Position numbers and translations under genes: made by a program
In this document: piece by piece, positions 34,322-42,427 of the stretch
How positions within the stretch are numbered: position 1 is the first letter of the stretch
Layout of the letters: the number at the start of each line of letters is the position of its first letter
Source of the DNA: Acinetobacter terrae
GTDB lineage: Bacteria; Pseudomonadota; Gammaproteobacteria; Pseudomonadales; Moraxellaceae
Reading direction: 5' to 3'
Length of the DNA: 64,000 bases
Assembly: GCF_013004375.1 (NCBI RefSeq)
Contig: NZ_JABERI010000014.1
Coordinates: forward strand, 62,001 to 126,000
The notes under the pieces: generated by a model
Seen by the model: only the letters and a program-made list of their open reading frames with translations
Told to the model about the DNA's origin: nothing
The model's database searches: none

Positions 34322-37132
34322 ATGTCAAATATCAATAAAAAGTTATTTAAACGTCTACACTTAAATCATGCTTATGGACAACTCATTGCACTGATTTTTG
34401 TGCCGATTATGATTTTGGCATGTGTCGGGGCCTTGCTGGTTTTATCCGAAACCTCCAATGCATCACGTGCGCAACAACGTCAAATGGCAATTGCCATTGT
34501 GACCCGTTATCAGCTCACATCAGAAGCAGCAATCGACTTATTAAATAGTTATCCATGGCAATATGATCAGGCACGCAATGCTATGCAGGTCATGCTGAAT
34601 GAAAAATATTTAATTCGTGCCGCCATCATTGATCAAAATGGTAGAAACCGTTTAAGTATTGGTTTTCAGGATCAGGAACCTTGGCCAAAGATTGACTCTA
34701 CAGCCTCTTTTGTCGGCCCTATTCCATATAATAACAATAATATTTATGCGCTAAAGATTAATGACCATACTGGAACTCCTGCACGACTGGTCATTGAACT
34801 GGATAACCAACCGCTTGAAATTGCGCGTTATCGGGTCATGGTCGTGCTGATTGCAACCGGCTTACTAACTTTATTGCTACTTTTATTGTGCCTGAATTTC
34901 TATTCGCGTCGCTGGATTGCACCGATGTACGAAATCCGTATGCAATTACAACGCCTAAATGCTGATACCCTTGATCAGCACATGGTGATTAACAGTACCG
35001 GTGAATTACGTTTGTTGCAGCGCGATATTGCCAATGTGGTCAAACGCCTGCACTTCAGTTTTTTAGAACTGAAAGAACATACCGAACAAACTGAAGATGA
35101 TTTACGTCGCACCTTAGATACATTAGAAGTTCAAAACATTACCTATCGTCAAGCACGTGACCAAGCGATTTCAGCCAACCAGTCCAAATCGGTATTTTTG
35201 GCCAATATCAGTCATGAATTGCGTACTCCCCTGAATAGTATTGATGGCTTTATTCATTTATTGCTGCGTCAAGGCAACTTGAGCAACGAGCAAAACCTGT
35301 ATCTGCAAACCATTCGTAAATCATCGGCGCATCTTTTAGCACTGATTAACGATGTACTGGATTTCTCGAAAATTGATGCTGGCAAACTAGAACTGGAAAC
35401 CGCACCGTTTGATCTAGAAGAAGCCATTTTCGATGTGATGGATATGTTGTCCCCACTAGCGGCTCAAAAGCATATCGATATGGCGTTTTATTATGCTGAC
35501 AATGTACCGACACAAGTGATTGGTGATGCGCTACGCTTCAAACAGATTCTGACCAATCTTATTTCCAATGCGATTAAATTCACCCCGGATGGTGAAATTA
35601 TTGTCCGTGCCCGCATGGAACACGACGATATTGGACAATGTTTATTACACTTTAGTGTGCAGGACAGCGGGATTGGTCTCAGTGGTACAGACCGTAAAAA
35701 ACTGTTTGAATCCTTCTCGCAAGGCGATGCTTCGGTAACCCGTCAATTTGGTGGTACAGGACTTGGCTTGGCCATTTCCAAACAGCTGGTGCATTTAATG
35801 CAAGGTCAAATTGGCTTTGAAGACAATCAGGAACGTGCACCGACTGAAAAAGGTTCGACCTTCTGGTTTACCGCCATGTTTACTGTGAATGACGAAATTG
35901 AAATTATTCATCCACACTTCAACAACATGCAGGTGGTGTCTTATTTAGCCCATCCTGCGACTGCCAATATCTTGCGTCATTATCTTGAAAATTATGGTGT
36001 GCATCATGTCGAAACCAGCTCGATTCTGGATTTATTCAGTCAGCTGAATCAATTCTCGGAAAGTGATGAAAATACCTGGTTGATCGTGGATCATAGCGGC
36101 GATGGCAAAGCTTTGCTGAAAGAAATTCGTAACCGTTATCATGGCAATATTGCGGTTTACGGTTATCAAATGGTACTCGATCCAAACATGCTGAATGAGT
36201 ATCGCGCGCGTCCACTGTATCAACCGTTGAGTCGTAGCGCCTTAATTCAGCTACTCAGCAATCAGCCGATTTTCGATCAAGATGTACATCAAGAATTTAA
36301 TGGACAAGGTCTGCATATCCTCGCTGTCGATGATCATTTACCGAATCTGATTGTTTTAGAAGCTCTGTTGGGTGAACTCAATGTCAAGACCACCAAGGCG
36401 TTAAGCGGTCAAGAAGCCCTGGAAATCATTCAAAACCGGATTGAACAGGATCTGCCTGCATTTGATGTGGTATTTATGGACATTCAAATGCCGGTAATGT
36501 CAGGTATTGATACTACACGTGCCATCCGTTCTCTGGAATCGACTTTAGAGAACCGTAAACGCTTGCCGATTATTGCCCTGACGGCGCATGCTCTGGCCGA
36601 TGAGAAACAAAAGTTGTTGCAGGTTGGCATGGATGATTACGTCACCAAACCAATTCAAATGGATCAGATTATTCAAATTCTGACCCAGTTGACCTCAGAA
36701 ACTTTTAAAAAGGCTAAGAGTGTCGATAAAAGCATGCTGATTGAAGCCCTTGATCCAAACATTTTAGATTGGCAACAAAGCTTACAACTGGCGGCCAATA
36801 AAGAAGATCTGGCGATCGATCTACTTAAAATGCTGGTCGACAGTTTCCCTACAGAACTTGCTGAAATGCAGCAGTTGATTGAAATGGAAGATTTCCCGCA
36901 ACTGGAACATGTGCTGCATCGTTTATATGGTGCAACCCGCTATGTCGGTGCACCTACTCTACAAGAAGCAACCGGTGGATTTGAGCAGTTTGTTTCCTCT
37001 TTACGTAAAGAACGTCGTAAAGCAGATGAAGGCTTTATTCAAGAAACTGTAAAACGTCTTGATGAATTACAGTCGGTCATTCAGCAAGTTGAACAGGCAG
37101 CCCAGCAAATCTTAAACAAACAGAATACTTAA
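34322..37132 (+). CDS. gacS: Hybrid sensor histidine kinase GacS/BarA
   Basis: GacS phosphorylates the response regulator GacA through a multi-step relay and controls small RNAs, metabolism and virulence in gammaproteobacteria. The 936-residue protein has two membrane helices (about 20-42 and 172-192) around a periplasmic sensor, then HAMP. HisKA has His298 in ANISHELRTPLNS. HATPase has NLISNAIKFTPDGE and GGTGLGLAISKQL. The receiver domain has Asp720 in FMDIQMPVMSG. HPt has His866 in VLHRLYGATRYVG. All relay residues are present. cysM is divergently placed upstream, as in Pseudomonas. gacA is not in the window. Confidence 0.94.
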   Translation: MSNINKKLFKRLHLNHAYGQLIALIFVPIMILACVGALLVLSETSNASRAQQRQMAIAIVTRYQLTSEAAIDLLNSYPWQYDQARNAMQVMLNEKYLIRAAIIDQNGRNRLSIGFQDQEPWPKIDSTASFVGPIPYNNNNIYALKINDHTGTPARLVIELDNQPLEIARYRVMVVLIATGLLTLLLLLLCLNFYSRRWIAPMYEIRMQLQRLNADTLDQHMVINSTGELRLLQRDIANVVKRLHFSFLELKEHTEQTEDDLRRTLDTLEVQNITYRQARDQAISANQSKSVFLANISHELRTPLNSIDGFIHLLLRQGNLSNEQNLYLQTIRKSSAHLLALINDVLDFSKIDAGKLELETAPFDLEEAIFDVMDMLSPLAAQKHIDMAFYYADNVPTQVIGDALRFKQILTNLISNAIKFTPDGEIIVRARMEHDDIGQCLLHFSVQDSGIGLSGTDRKKLFESFSQGDASVTRQFGGTGLGLAISKQLVHLMQGQIGFEDNQERAPTEKGSTFWFTAMFTVNDEIEIIHPHFNNMQVVSYLAHPATANILRHYLENYGVHHVETSSILDLFSQLNQFSESDENTWLIVDHSGDGKALLKEIRNRYHGNIAVYGYQMVLDPNMLNEYRARPLYQPLSRSALIQLLSNQPIFDQDVHQEFNGQGLHILAVDDHLPNLIVLEALLGELNVKTTKALSGQEALEIIQNRIEQDLPAFDVVFMDIQMPVMSGIDTTRAIRSLESTLENRKRLPIIALTAHALADEKQKLLQVGMDDYVTKPIQMDQIIQILTQLTSETFKKAKSVDKSMLIEALDPNILDWQQSLQLAANKEDLAIDLLKMLVDSFPTELAEMQQLIEMEDFPQLEHVLHRLYGATRYVGAPTLQEATGGFEQFVSSLRKERRKADEGFIQETVKRLDELQSVIQQVEQAAQQILNKQNT

Positions 37133-37154
37133 ACGGCCTTATTCGAATTTTGAT

Positions 37155-37185
37155 AGTAGCGTCCATCTTTAGATGTGACTCTACT
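37155..37185 (+). other. Hairpin between gacS and the crotonase gene
   Basis: AGTAG-C-GTC-CATCT and AGATG-T-GAC-T-CTACT can pair into a long stem with two small defects and a TT loop. No T-run follows, so termination is doubtful. It may be an mRNA processing or stability element at the end of the gacS message. Confidence 0.4.
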
Positions 37186-37263
37186 GTCATGTATCGTGGC
37201 ATGTATCAGAGAAATGCCCGTGTTATGCTCAAAACAATGGAAAAAATTACAGGTTTATACAAC

Positions 37264-38052
37264 ATGGCGTTACTTCGCATAGAAAAAAATAATGGCATCG
37301 CAACCGTTTCTTTAAACCGTCCAGAAAAACGCAATGCCATGAGCTTTGCCTTGTTACGAGAACTGGTCAATGCAGCCAATCAAATTAAAAAAGACCGTTC
37401 GATTCGTTGTGTCATTTTAACTGGCGAAGCCCATGTCTTTAGCGCCGGGATTGACCTTGCCGATTTAAATTCACCGAAAAATACGGCTTATGCGGCTTGG
37501 GAACTGATTAAACCGGGACAAAGCCTATTCCAAAAAGCTTTTCTGATTTGGCAGGAACTTCCTGTTCCAGTCATTGCTGCAATTGAAGGTTATTGCTTAG
37601 GAGCAGGAATGCAATTGGCACTAGCTGCGGATATTCGTATTGCACATCCAAATACCAAAATGTCGATTATGGAAAGCCGTTGGGGACTGGTTCCAGACAT
37701 GGGACTAACACGTTCAATTAAAGGCATTATTAATGTCGATCTTGCCAAAGAGCTAACCTTAACTGGACGTATTTTCGATGCTAATTATGCCAAAGAAATT
37801 GGTCTGGTGACGCATTTAGATGAATCACCAATCAGCAGAGCCCAAGCACTTGCTGAAGAAATGCTGCAACGTTCTCCTGATGCACTGACTGCAGCCAAAC
37901 GCGTACTCGATGCCATGGAACATGAACCGAAAAAATCTTTACGCCTAGAGAAAATTTGGCAGCTGAAATTACTGTTGGGTAAAAACAGTAAATTGGCCCG
38001 TAAAAAAGATAAGAACCCGGAAGTTCAGTTTTTACCACGCCAATATAAGTAA
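37264..38052 (+). CDS. Crotonase/enoyl-CoA hydratase family protein
   Basis: This product of about 262 residues has the crotonase fold. ATVSLNRPEKRNAMSFALLREL is followed by the oxyanion-hole segments AHVFSAGIDLADLNS and EGYCLGAGMQLALAADIRIA. MSIMESRWGLVPDMGLTR carries the catalytic glutamate region. The acyl-CoA substrate is unknown. I start at the ATG at 37264 because family members begin with this sequence. The frame stays open to 37150 with other ATGs (for example 37237), none with a better ribosome-binding site. It leads a three-gene run with the two genes that follow. Confidence 0.88.
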   Translation: MALLRIEKNNGIATVSLNRPEKRNAMSFALLRELVNAANQIKKDRSIRCVILTGEAHVFSAGIDLADLNSPKNTAYAAWELIKPGQSLFQKAFLIWQELPVPVIAAIEGYCLGAGMQLALAADIRIAHPNTKMSIMESRWGLVPDMGLTRSIKGIINVDLAKELTLTGRIFDANYAKEIGLVTHLDESPISRAQALAEEMLQRSPDALTAAKRVLDAMEHEPKKSLRLEKIWQLKLLLGKNSKLARKKDKNPEVQFLPRQYK

Positions 38053-38088
38053 AATATCCAGATAACAGGATTGTGCAGAGAAAAACAC

Positions 38089-38955
38089 ATGAGTTTTGAT
38101 CGTAATACAAAAATTGCATTTTTAGGCATGGGGCTGATGGGTAGCCGCATGGCCACCCGACTCATTCAAGCCGGTTTTGAAGTGGCAGTTTGGAATAGAA
38201 CAGCATCAGCTTGTGATGTGCTGATTGATATGGGTGCGACTGCATTAGACTTGCAAAACATTGGACAATATCCTGTTATTTTGACCTGTTTAGCCGATGA
38301 TGCTGCAGTGCAAGCAGTTTATGATCAGATTCAGAACCAGTTACAGGCTGGACAAGTGATTGTGGATTTCTCAAGTTTATCTGTGGATAAAACCAAGACT
38401 TTGGCACAACAAGCTCAAACTCGCCAAGTCCAGTGGATTGATTCTCCTGTATCGGGGGGAACGGCAGGTGCTGAACAAGGAACTCTGGTGATTTTTGCCG
38501 GTGGTGATCTGCAAACCATCCAGAATTTATCGCTAATTTATAATGTGCTTTCGCAACGTGTGACCCGTATGGGCGAAACTGGAACTGGGCAAGCCACCAA
38601 AATTTGCAATCAGCTGATTGTGGCTGCCAACAGTACTTTAATTGCGGAAGCGGTGGCATTGGCTCGACAAGCCGGTGTGGATACCACTTTACTCGCCCCT
38701 GCGCTTGCCGGTGGTTTTGCCGACTCGAAACCTTTTCAGATTTTAACCCCGCGTATGGCAACCCATACTTTTGAACCGGTGCAATGGAAAGTACAAACCC
38801 TGTCTAAAGACTTAAATAATGCAGTTCTGCTGGCTGAACAATTCAATTTAAATATTCCTGTTGCAAAACAAGCACTATCACAATTGAAAACCCACCAAAA
38901 TAAAGGCTATGCTGAAGCTGATCTTGCTACTGTGATTCAACTTGTTGAATCTTAA
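38089..38955 (+). CDS. 2-hydroxy-3-oxopropionate (tartronate semialdehyde) reductase-like NAD(P)-dependent oxidoreductase
   Basis: This 288-residue beta-hydroxyacid dehydrogenase has the Rossmann motif IAFLGMGLMGSRMATRL at the N-terminus. The substrate-binding DSPVSGGTAGAEQGTL is near residue 122, and the catalytic lysine lies in GQATKICNQLIVAAN near residue 170. It belongs to the GlxR/GarR/3-hydroxyisobutyrate dehydrogenase family. The next gene is a hydroxypyruvate isomerase homologue, and the hyi-glxR pairing of glyoxylate metabolism makes tartronate semialdehyde the likeliest substrate. I start at the ATG at 38089; the TTG at 38071 has no usable ribosome-binding site. Confidence 0.82.
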   Translation: MSFDRNTKIAFLGMGLMGSRMATRLIQAGFEVAVWNRTASACDVLIDMGATALDLQNIGQYPVILTCLADDAAVQAVYDQIQNQLQAGQVIVDFSSLSVDKTKTLAQQAQTRQVQWIDSPVSGGTAGAEQGTLVIFAGGDLQTIQNLSLIYNVLSQRVTRMGETGTGQATKICNQLIVAANSTLIAEAVALARQAGVDTTLLAPALAGGFADSKPFQILTPRMATHTFEPVQWKVQTLSKDLNNAVLLAEQFNLNIPVAKQALSQLKTHQNKGYAEADLATVIQLVES

Positions 38956-38988
38956 GCATCTCATTTTCTAACGCGCAAGGAGTAAAGC

Positions 38989-39783
38989 ATGATTAAGCTG
39001 GCTGTAAATTTATCGATGATTTTTACTGAGGTTCCTTTGATTGAGCGCTTTGCTCTAGCGCGTGCACAGGGTTTTCAGCATGTGGAAATTCAGTTTCCCT
39101 ATGAACTCAGCATTGAACAAATTCAAACCCAGCTGACCATTCATGACTTAAGCCTTTGCCTGATCAATGTACCTGCGGGTGATTTAATGCAAGGTGGCAA
39201 TGGTCTTGCCGGTGTCCCAGGGATGGAACTTGAATTTCATCGCGGTTTAGAACAAGCCATTCAATATGCCACAGCACTAAATGTGCCGAGTGTGAACATT
39301 TTAGCGGGCAAGCAACCACTCGATGCAGACCTATTGCCTTGTTTAAATACTTTGGCGAAAAATTTGAAACTTTCCTGCTCAATGTTGGGCGAACATCAGA
39401 TTCAGCCGGTATTTGAAATGATTAATGGCACAGACATGCCGCGCTTTCTGGTTCAGAACATTGCTCAAGCGCAAGAAATGCTTGAAGCCGTGCAAAACCC
39501 TGCCCTAAAAATGCAATATGACTGTTATCACATGGCGATGATGGGTGAAGATGTTTTTGAAGCCTTAAAAGAAAATATTCACGATATTGGTCATATTCAA
39601 TTTGCTGACTGCCCGGGACGTCATGAACCCGATACTGCACAAATTAATTTTGCAGAAATATTTCAATGGCTTAATCAGAGTACATACACGGGTTATACAG
39701 CGGCAGAATATCGCCCACAGGCACATTCCAACCATTCGTTTGCATGGAAAGATAAATATTTTGTAAAATATCCGCAAAGTTAA
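38989..39783 (+). CDS. Hydroxypyruvate isomerase-family TIM-barrel protein
   Basis: This 264-residue TIM-barrel protein of the Hyi/xylose isomerase-like family begins with KLAVNLSMIFTEVPLIERFA. It carries metal-binding residues on the strands QPVFEMINGTDMP (Glu), MQYDCYHMAMMG (Asp, His), HIQFADCPGRHEPD and TGYTAAEYRP (Glu). These match hydroxypyruvate isomerase, which interconverts hydroxypyruvate and tartronate semialdehyde. It follows the GlxR-like gene by 33 bases with an AAGGAG ribosome-binding site. Together they would convert hydroxypyruvate to glycerate. Confidence 0.85.
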   Translation: MIKLAVNLSMIFTEVPLIERFALARAQGFQHVEIQFPYELSIEQIQTQLTIHDLSLCLINVPAGDLMQGGNGLAGVPGMELEFHRGLEQAIQYATALNVPSVNILAGKQPLDADLLPCLNTLAKNLKLSCSMLGEHQIQPVFEMINGTDMPRFLVQNIAQAQEMLEAVQNPALKMQYDCYHMAMMGEDVFEALKENIHDIGHIQFADCPGRHEPDTAQINFAEIFQWLNQSTYTGYTAAEYRPQAHSNHSFAWKDKYFVKYPQS

Positions 39784-39796
39784 AGTATGAACGGAT

Positions 39797-39825
39797 TTGA
39801 AATTTAGCACTAAAACCGCTATATT
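39797..39825 (+). promoter_or_regulatory. Sigma70-type promoter of rsfS
   Basis: TTGAAA (39797-39802) and TATATT (39820-39825) are exactly 17 bases apart. Transcription would start around 39831-39833, almost on top of the first in-frame ATG of rsfS. That argues for the second ATG at 39861 as the start, or for a leaderless message. Confidence 0.6.
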
Positions 39826-39860
39826 ACACGATGAGTTATTGTCCGGAAATAAAACCCTTT

Positions 39861-40259
39861 ATGAATTTAGAACCATCGCCCAGCGCTTCTAATTCTCTCG
39901 ATCTAGCAATGAATTCTCAAGCTAAAGATGTACAAGCTTGCTTAAAAGTTGTACATGAAGCCCTATTAGATGTAAAAGCAAAAGATATTCTTGAACTTAA
40001 TGTTGGTGCTATTAGCAATGTAGCAGACTATATGGTCATTGCGAGTGGTACATCATCCCGTCACATTAAAGCCCTCGCAGATAACGTTGCTGAAGAAGCA
40101 CGTAAAGCGGGTTTCCGCCCGATCGGCGTTGAAGGTGAACGTGATGCGGAATGGATCTTAATCGATCTTGGTTTTGTGGTTGTCCACGTTATGCTTCCAA
40201 CGGCGCGTAAATTTTACGACCTTGAAAGCTTATGGCGTGCCACTCCAGAATCTGCTTAA
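39861..40259 (+). CDS. rsfS: Ribosome silencing factor RsfS
   Basis: RsfS binds ribosomal protein uL14 and blocks subunit joining when nutrients are scarce. The product of about 132 residues has the DUF143 core: LLDVKAKDILELNVGAISNVADYMVIASGTSSRHIKALAD, then GVEGERDAEWILIDLGFVVVHVM and ARKFYDLESLW. The N-terminus (about 25 residues) is longer than in E. coli and serine-rich. Possible starts are ATGs at 39831, 39861 and 39909. I chose 39861 because the predicted transcription start coincides with the first, but none has a clear ribosome-binding site. Confidence 0.92.
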   Translation: MNLEPSPSASNSLDLAMNSQAKDVQACLKVVHEALLDVKAKDILELNVGAISNVADYMVIASGTSSRHIKALADNVAEEARKAGFRPIGVEGERDAEWILIDLGFVVVHVMLPTARKFYDLESLWRATPESA

Positions 40260-40265
40260 AGCAAG

Positions 40266-40292
40266 AAAAAGCGACCATAAGGTCGCTTTTTT
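40266..40292 (+). terminator. Terminator after rsfS
   Basis: AAAAAGCGACC and GGTCGCTTTTTT enclose the loop ATAA, six bases beyond the rsfS stop. Confidence 0.9.
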
Positions 40293-40359
40293 CATCTTGG
40301 ATGTTCTATTTTAGATGCAACCATTTCACATGACTGAACCTTTATAAGATTAACAATAT

Positions 40360-40500
40360 TTATAATAGTTGATGCAAATCTACATCAGGATATTTCGCCT
40401 TAATGTTATTTTTTACACGTGCATAGACTTGATCTGCTTTTACTGGTCCATAGAATTCGCAATAACATTCATAGCTTGCAGTTGTTTTTGAATTCATCAT
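40360..40500 (-). CDS. Candidate 46-aa small protein
   Basis: An intact minus-strand frame runs from ATG at 40500 (second ATG at 40497) to TAA at 40360, encoding 46 residues. The sequence has protein-like composition: SYECYCEFYGPVKADQVYARV, then NNIKAKYPDVDLHQLL. It sits between two terminators (after rsfS and after pntB), so it would be its own unit. Upstream GAGA is a weak ribosome-binding site and I see no clear promoter. I recognise no family. The two cysteines and balanced charge make it more convincing than a random frame. It is the only gene candidate in the rsfS-pntB gap. Confidence 0.42.
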   Translation of the reverse strand: MMNSKTTASYECYCEFYGPVKADQVYARVKNNIKAKYPDVDLHQLL

Positions 40501-40590
40501 TAAAGTCTCATTCAGATCAGCCTATACAACTGCCAGCAGTGTATCATTCCCCCTTGTTTTATACTTTTAAAAATCATGCATTCTAAAAAC

Positions 40591-40616
40591 AAAAAACCAC
40601 CCGAAGGTGGTTTTTT
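40591..40616 (-). terminator. Terminator after pntB
   Basis: AAAAAACCACC and GGTGGTTTTTT pair around the loop CGAA. On the minus strand it begins 19 bases beyond the pntB stop. Confidence 0.9.
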
Positions 40617-40634
40617 GATACTCAACTTTAAGAA

Positions 40635-42089
40635 TTAGTGACCGCCGCCATTAATCGCTTTGGTCATATCTTCCACGACTTTCTTGGCATCCCCAAAGAT
40701 CATCATGGTCTTATCATTATAGAACAAGTCATTATCCAGACCTGCATAACCTGTTGCCATAGAACGTTTGATTACCATGATGGTACGCGCTTTATGCGCT
40801 TCCAGAATCGGCATACCGTAAATTGGTGAAGTTGGATCATCTTTTGCCGCAGGGTTCACCACGTCATTTGCACCAATCACCAGAACTACGTCAGTTGCAG
40901 GGAAATCTGTGTTGATTTCATCCATTTCCAAGATGTCTTCATAGGCCACATCAGCTTCTGCAAGCAGTACATTCATATGACCCGGCATACGACCTGCCAC
41001 TGGGTGAATCGCAAAACGGACTTTTACGCCCTGTTCTTTCAACAAGTTAGCCAGTTCTTTCACCGCATTTTGTGCACGACCTTGCGCCATACCATAACCG
41101 GGTACAATCACAACACTGTCGGCATTCGACATCAAGAAGCCGGCGTCATCTGCTGAACCTGAACGGTGGTTACGCTGAACTTTTTCACCATTATCTGCTG
41201 CTGCAACTGCTGCACCGCCCATCGCACCACCAAACAAAACATTGATGATCGAACGGTTCATTGCTTTACACATGATGTAAGACAAAATTGCACCCGATGA
41301 ACCCACCAGCGAACCTGCAACAATCAACATGTTATTTTCAAGCGTGAAACCAATACCTGCGGCTGCCCAACCTGAGAACGAGTTCAGTAGCGATACCACA
41401 ACTGGCATATCACCACCACCGACGGGTGCAATCCATACCCAACCGAATACCAGCGCTAGAGCGGTCATTGCCCAGAACGCTTGCATATTGCCTGTTGAGA
41501 AGAACACAAAGCCAGATGCTAACATCGCAAGGAAAATGATCGCTTGTACAGGTTTAACCCATGCACCCGAAATCGTTTTTGCCCATTTTTTCGCAGCCAA
41601 TTTACCATAGGCAAATACAGAGGCTGTAAAGGTAATCGCACCCACAAAGCAACCGACAAACAATTCAAATAAATGAACTTTGCTCATGTGTACATGCTGA
41701 ACACCAGCTGCTTCCAAAGCAGTCTGATTTTGAACAAACGATGCCGTCAGTTGGTTATTATGCAAAATTGCAGCAATCGCAATTAAAACGGCAGCCAAAC
41801 CGACCAATGAGTGCATCAGTGCAACAGTTTCAGGCATTTGCGTCATCGGAACAGTACGTGCACGTGCAATACCGACCACACCACCGAGTACCATCGCGCC
41901 AATAATCATCCAGACCACAGGATGTTCAGCAACAAAAAATGTGGTGATCACAGCAATCGCCATCGCGATCATGCCGTAACGGTTACCTTGAATAGCTGTC
42001 TTAGGACCAGACAAGCCACGAAGCGTTAAGATAAAAAGAACGGCGCCTACCAAGTAGAACCAATCCGCATAGTCTCGAATAAATTCCAT
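40635..42089 (-). CDS. pntB: Proton-translocating NAD(P) transhydrogenase subunit beta
   Basis: PntB carries part of the proton channel and the NADP-binding domain III of the enzyme that couples hydride transfer from NADH to NADP+ with proton entry. The 484-residue protein has about nine membrane helices in the first 270 residues. Domain III follows with VPGYGMAQGRAQNAVKELANLL, RFAIHPVAGRMPGHMNVLLAEA, VLVIGANDVVNPAA and VIKRSMATGYAGLDNDLFY. Length is normal. The gene begins immediately after the pntAB stop codon. Confidence 0.96.
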   Translation of the reverse strand: MEFIRDYADWFYLVGAVLFILTLRGLSGPKTAIQGNRYGMIAMAIAVITTFFVAEHPVVWMIIGAMVLGGVVGIARARTVPMTQMPETVALMHSLVGLAAVLIAIAAILHNNQLTASFVQNQTALEAAGVQHVHMSKVHLFELFVGCFVGAITFTASVFAYGKLAAKKWAKTISGAWVKPVQAIIFLAMLASGFVFFSTGNMQAFWAMTALALVFGWVWIAPVGGGDMPVVVSLLNSFSGWAAAGIGFTLENNMLIVAGSLVGSSGAILSYIMCKAMNRSIINVLFGGAMGGAAVAAADNGEKVQRNHRSGSADDAGFLMSNADSVVIVPGYGMAQGRAQNAVKELANLLKEQGVKVRFAIHPVAGRMPGHMNVLLAEADVAYEDILEMDEINTDFPATDVVLVIGANDVVNPAAKDDPTSPIYGMPILEAHKARTIMVIKRSMATGYAGLDNDLFYNDKTMMIFGDAKKVVEDMTKAINGGGH

Positions 42090-42416
42090 TTATGAACCCT
42101 CTTTTTTCTTTTGCTTCGGCTTAAACATTTCAAGCATACGTGCAGTCACGGCAAAGCCACCGAAAATGTTGATACTGGCCAAGAACACTGCTACCGCACC
42201 CAAAATGCTCACGATGTTCACGCTTTGGAAAGCGACGTTGGCATCGACACCAATCACCGGCAAGCCGACAGTTTGAATCATTGCACCGACCACAATAATG
42301 GAAGACAGTGCATTGGTAACAGCCATAAGTGGCGTGTGTAAAGCTGGTGTTACGCCCCAAACCACGTAGTAACCTACGAAGATGGCAAGGACGAAAATTG
42401 TAATCGTTTCAACCAT
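42090..42416 (-). CDS. pntAB: NAD(P) transhydrogenase subunit alpha part 2 (membrane part)
   Basis: This 108-residue membrane protein has three helices and corresponds to the C-terminal membrane segment of fused PntA. The signature is [29 protein letters not shown]. Splitting PntA into AA and AB is common outside the Enterobacteria, including Acinetobacter. The stop codon abuts the pntB start, and 11 bases separate it from pntAA. Confidence 0.95.
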   Translation of the reverse strand: MVETITIFVLAIFVGYYVVWGVTPALHTPLMAVTNALSSIIVVGAMIQTVGLPVIGVDANVAFQSVNIVSILGAVAVFLASINIFGGFAVTARMLEMFKPKQKKKEGS

Positions 42417-42427
42417 GATCTATCTCC

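Noticed and set aside
38276-38761. Minus-strand open frame of 161 codons opposite the GlxR-like gene
   Set aside because: Opposes a gene with complete Rossmann and catalytic motifs; no family resemblance on the antisense side.
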